In this document: positions 34,892 through 37,091 of the stretch, in pieces
Layout: every line of letters starts with the position of its first letter
Numbering within the stretch: position 1 is the first letter of the stretch
Origin: Chromera velia
Lineage: Eukaryota; Sar; Chromeraceae
Assembly: GCA_018398765.1 (NCBI GenBank)
Contig: JAHBMJ010000003.1
Location: 22,501 to 59,591, forward strand
Direction of reading: 5' to 3'
Length of the DNA stretch: 37,091 bases
Position numbers and translations under genes: made by a program
The notes under the pieces: generated by a model
Told to the model about the DNA's origin: nothing
What the model saw: the letters and a program-made list of their open reading frames with translations, nothing else
Databases searched by the model: none

Positions 34892-35323
34892 GGTTGCAGA
34901 ACGCTGGGGAGGAGGGAAGCGCTAACGAGAACTTTCACTTTTCAATTTCTTCTTTTTCTTTTGTTCTTTCCCTTGATCCGTTTCGTTCTCTCTCTCTCAA
35001 CTTGAGGCTAAGCCTTACGGAGACTAGCAGCTGCCGACTGAATTGAGGCTACCGCAACGGCGACAGACAACTCGGGGACCCCTCTTTCTTGCTTCTGTTT
35101 GAGGGCTGTCTGCATATCTTTCAGGAGTAAGAGATCATTTAGACGGGAAAGGGATCCGAAAGATTCCAAAAAATAATAGAAAGATTAAATTGGGGGCTGC
35201 AGATGTCAAACACGTTTTCCCTTGTGTGGTTGAGTTCATGGAAAAAAGGTGCCCGGACATTTTTGTTGCAGAGAACCCAGGCCTCTTGCTTATTCTTTTT
35301 ACTTGCATTCGTGGATCCTTTCC

Positions 35324-35686
35324 ATGTTGACAGGTTCAATTACGGATAAGAAACTTGCAGAGCTGAAGACGGAGATAAAGACTTGGTAAGACCTTTTTTG
35401 CAAGTCTTATGGGTGGGCGGTCTCGAAGACTCACTTCTATTTGCATTACATTTTCCTGGGGTGGATCCGCCAGTTTGGGGGGTTGAACACAGCGAAATGC
35501 TACGGCTTTGAGTCATATCATAAGAAGGTTTGCAAACGTTTTATCCTACAAGAGGATGTTATTCATATGATCGTTTTATTCTGGAAGATCTGGTTTTTGC
35601 ATGGTTGTGCAAGAGAAAGAAAGCCATGCAAGCATATTTTACCGATGTGTCACGCCGGGAGGGACTTCGAGCAATGCCATGAATAA
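35324..35686 (+). pseudogene. Decayed transposon-protein remnant (K-H...HY...FG...FE..HK motif)
   Basis: Reading from ATG 35324 gives TDKKLAELKTEIKTW, then TAA at 35387-35389, then in the same frame SKTHFYLHYIFLGWIRQFGG and CYGFESYHKK. The pattern K-x-H-(x)-HY-x-x-x-I-x-x-FG followed by FE-x-x-H-K-x-x-K recalls the conserved C-terminal region of proteins encoded by several large eukaryotic DNA transposons. The stop overlaps a GTAAG that could also be a splice donor. The frame ends at TAA 35684-35686. This is a tentative motif match. Confidence 0.35.
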
Positions 35687-35857
35687 CACTATAAAACTAT
35701 ACAAAACTTATAGATTTATGAAGTTCTATGCAGCCGCAACATTGTTCTATTACAGTGTTCTTTCTTTTTACATATATTTTACTTTTTAGGAGAAGTTATA
35801 AAATTGGTAGTCCAAAAAAAAAAATTGGGTGTCGATTTTCTTAAAAATTGGTAATTA

Positions 35858-37055
35858 GTCCTAGAAAAAAATTGGTAACTCCCAATTTTTAGGTGACTCT
35901 AAGTCTAGCTCTAAGTGTTCATAGAATTTGTTCCTAATAATGAATTAGAGTCTAATGACTGCGGCTAGAGACTAGTGAGCCCCTGTCTAGCCCATACACA
36001 AAATTTTAGCTTCAAACTCCATGTACTTCTTTCACTAGACTAGGTACCAATTTTTCAAAATTGGGAGTTACTGGCAGTAAAAAATTGGTAGTACTACCAA
36101 TTCGACGCCTAATTCAACTCCCAATTCATTAGGGTTGTGACACACTACAGTTCTAATGTAAGTATAAATAATTAACATAAGATTTTTAAACTTAAATAAT
36201 TTTAGACAATGAAGTGTCAAATTCTAGCTCATTTAATTATTAACAAGTTATGTTGAAGAATTTGAATAAATTAAATTTGACGTGCCAGTGAAGTCTAGTT
36301 CTAAGTCTAGTTTGGAGTCAAACGTGAAGCCATATATGAAGCCTCTGTCTTTAATCTACTTTAATCATATAGTATAGGCCTCCTAGATAGGTTTTTCTCC
36401 TTACATAAGCTCACACTAATGATGAGGTATTAAGGGTCAGAGAGAAGAGGCGCGGCGTCCTAGAAAAAAATTGGTAACTCCCAATTTTTAGGTGACTCTA
36501 AGTCTAGCTCTAAGTGTTCATAGAATTTGTTCCTAATAATGAATTAGAGTCTAATGACTGCGGCTAGAGACTAGTGAGCCCCTGTCTAGCCCATACACAA
36601 AATTTTAGCTTCAAACTCCATGTACTTCTTTCACTAGACTAGGTACCAATTTTTCAAAATTGGGAGTTACTGGCAGTAAAAAATTGGTAGTACTACCAAT
36701 TCGACGCCTAATTCAACTCCCAATTCATTAGGGTTGTGACACACTACAGTTCTAATGTAAGTATAAATAATTAACATAAGATTTTTAAACTTAAATAATT
36801 TTAGACAATGAAGTGTCAAATTCTAGCTCATTTAATTATTAACAAGTTATGTTGAAGAATTTGAATAAATTAAATTTGACGTGCCAGTGAAGTCTAGTTC
36901 TAAGTCTAGTTTGGAGTCAAACGTGAAGCCATATATGAAGCCTCTGTCTTTAATCTACTTTAATCATATAGTATAGGCCTCCTAGATAGGTTTTTCTCCT
37001 TACATAAGCTCACACTAATGATGAGGTATTAAGGGTCAGAGAGAAGAGGCGCGGC
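35858..37055 (+). repeat. 599-bp tandem duplication (right TIR arm plus flank)
   Basis: Unit 1 (35858-36456) and unit 2 (36457-37055) show no differences by eye over 599 bp. Each contains the 277-bp right TIR arm and 322 bp of AT-rich flank ending GAGGCGCGGCG. Because the flank is included, the duplication occurred after the element was in place, or it is an assembly duplication. Confidence 0.9.
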
Positions 37056-37091
37056 GCGCGCAGCATCATACCAGTCTAAATCGATCCGCGC
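37056..37091. other. Window end, unassigned
   Basis: A short GC-rich tail (CGCGCAGCATC...) where the duplication ends. Too short to interpret. Confidence 0.3.

Larger units (their letters stand above)
34025..36134. mobile_element. 2.1-kb element with 276-bp terminal inverted repeats
   Basis: The left arm (34025-34300) starts CCCTAATGAATTGGGAGTTG. The right arm (35858-36134) is its reverse complement at roughly 90% or better by eye. Inner ends are at AGGAC/GTCCT. The interior (about 1.56 kb) is mixed: a minus-strand frame of 108 codons and a decayed plus-strand frame with a transposon-protein-like motif. Long TIRs suggest a Mutator-like or foldback element, but no target duplication is evident: the left flank ends AAATTCTCATT and the right flank begins TTGTGACAC. 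Confidence 0.7.

Overview
The window looks like nuclear DNA of a protist alga, most likely a chromerid-type alveolate. That is an inference. It rests on a protein with organellar helical repeats of the type common in Apicomplexa and chromerids, a TGCATGCA-type promoter motif, GC-moderate genes without visible introns, and heavy loading with Copia-type retroelements. No bacterial, plastid or mitochondrial gene content is visible.

Positions 1-6240 are the host part. Two genes sit head to head: a minus-strand gene for a long alpha-helical-repeat protein (620-3007), and a plus-strand gene for a secreted protein of about 647 residues (3446-5389). The latter has a Cys-rich N-terminal domain and a body resembling the BPI/LBP lipid-binding (TULIP) fold. 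About 440 bp of shared promoter separates them. Positions 6240-9386 are an AT-rich, gene-free block with two ~380-bp MITE copies (CCTAGG-ended inverted repeats), ATTCAC microrepeats and a diverged pair of A/T-rich inverted arms.

Positions 9387-34010 form a nested retroelement structure. The outer layer is a tandem array of a 1585-bp LTR-element-like unit (three full units and a truncated fourth). A 19.5-kb Ty1/Copia-order retrotransposon (9878-29416) has inserted into the first unit. It is flanked by TGCTT(T) target duplications, and the intact empty site survives in the next two units. It has 746-bp LTRs, a PBS-like site, gag, zinc knuckle, a candidate protease, integrase, RT and RNase H. 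The gag-pol is exceptionally long (about 3,600 codons) because of large unrecognised segments between nucleocapsid and integrase and between integrase and RT. It is dead: about 22 in-frame stops, almost all single transitions from Gln, Arg or Trp codons, and at least two frame changes. A 3944-bp non-autonomous TIR element (20294-24237, TSD TGAA) splits the RT domain exactly between codons. Inside it are a 183-bp tandem repeat, four TTTTTACCGA hairpins and long CT/GT microsatellites.

Positions 34011-37091 hold a 2.1-kb element with 276-bp terminal inverted repeats and decayed coding remnants. Its right arm plus 322 bp of flank is duplicated in tandem (599-bp period, apparently identical). The order of events read from the nesting is: tandem LTR-like array, then giant Copia insertion, then TIR insertion into RT. 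The 599-bp duplication is probably the most recent change in its own region.
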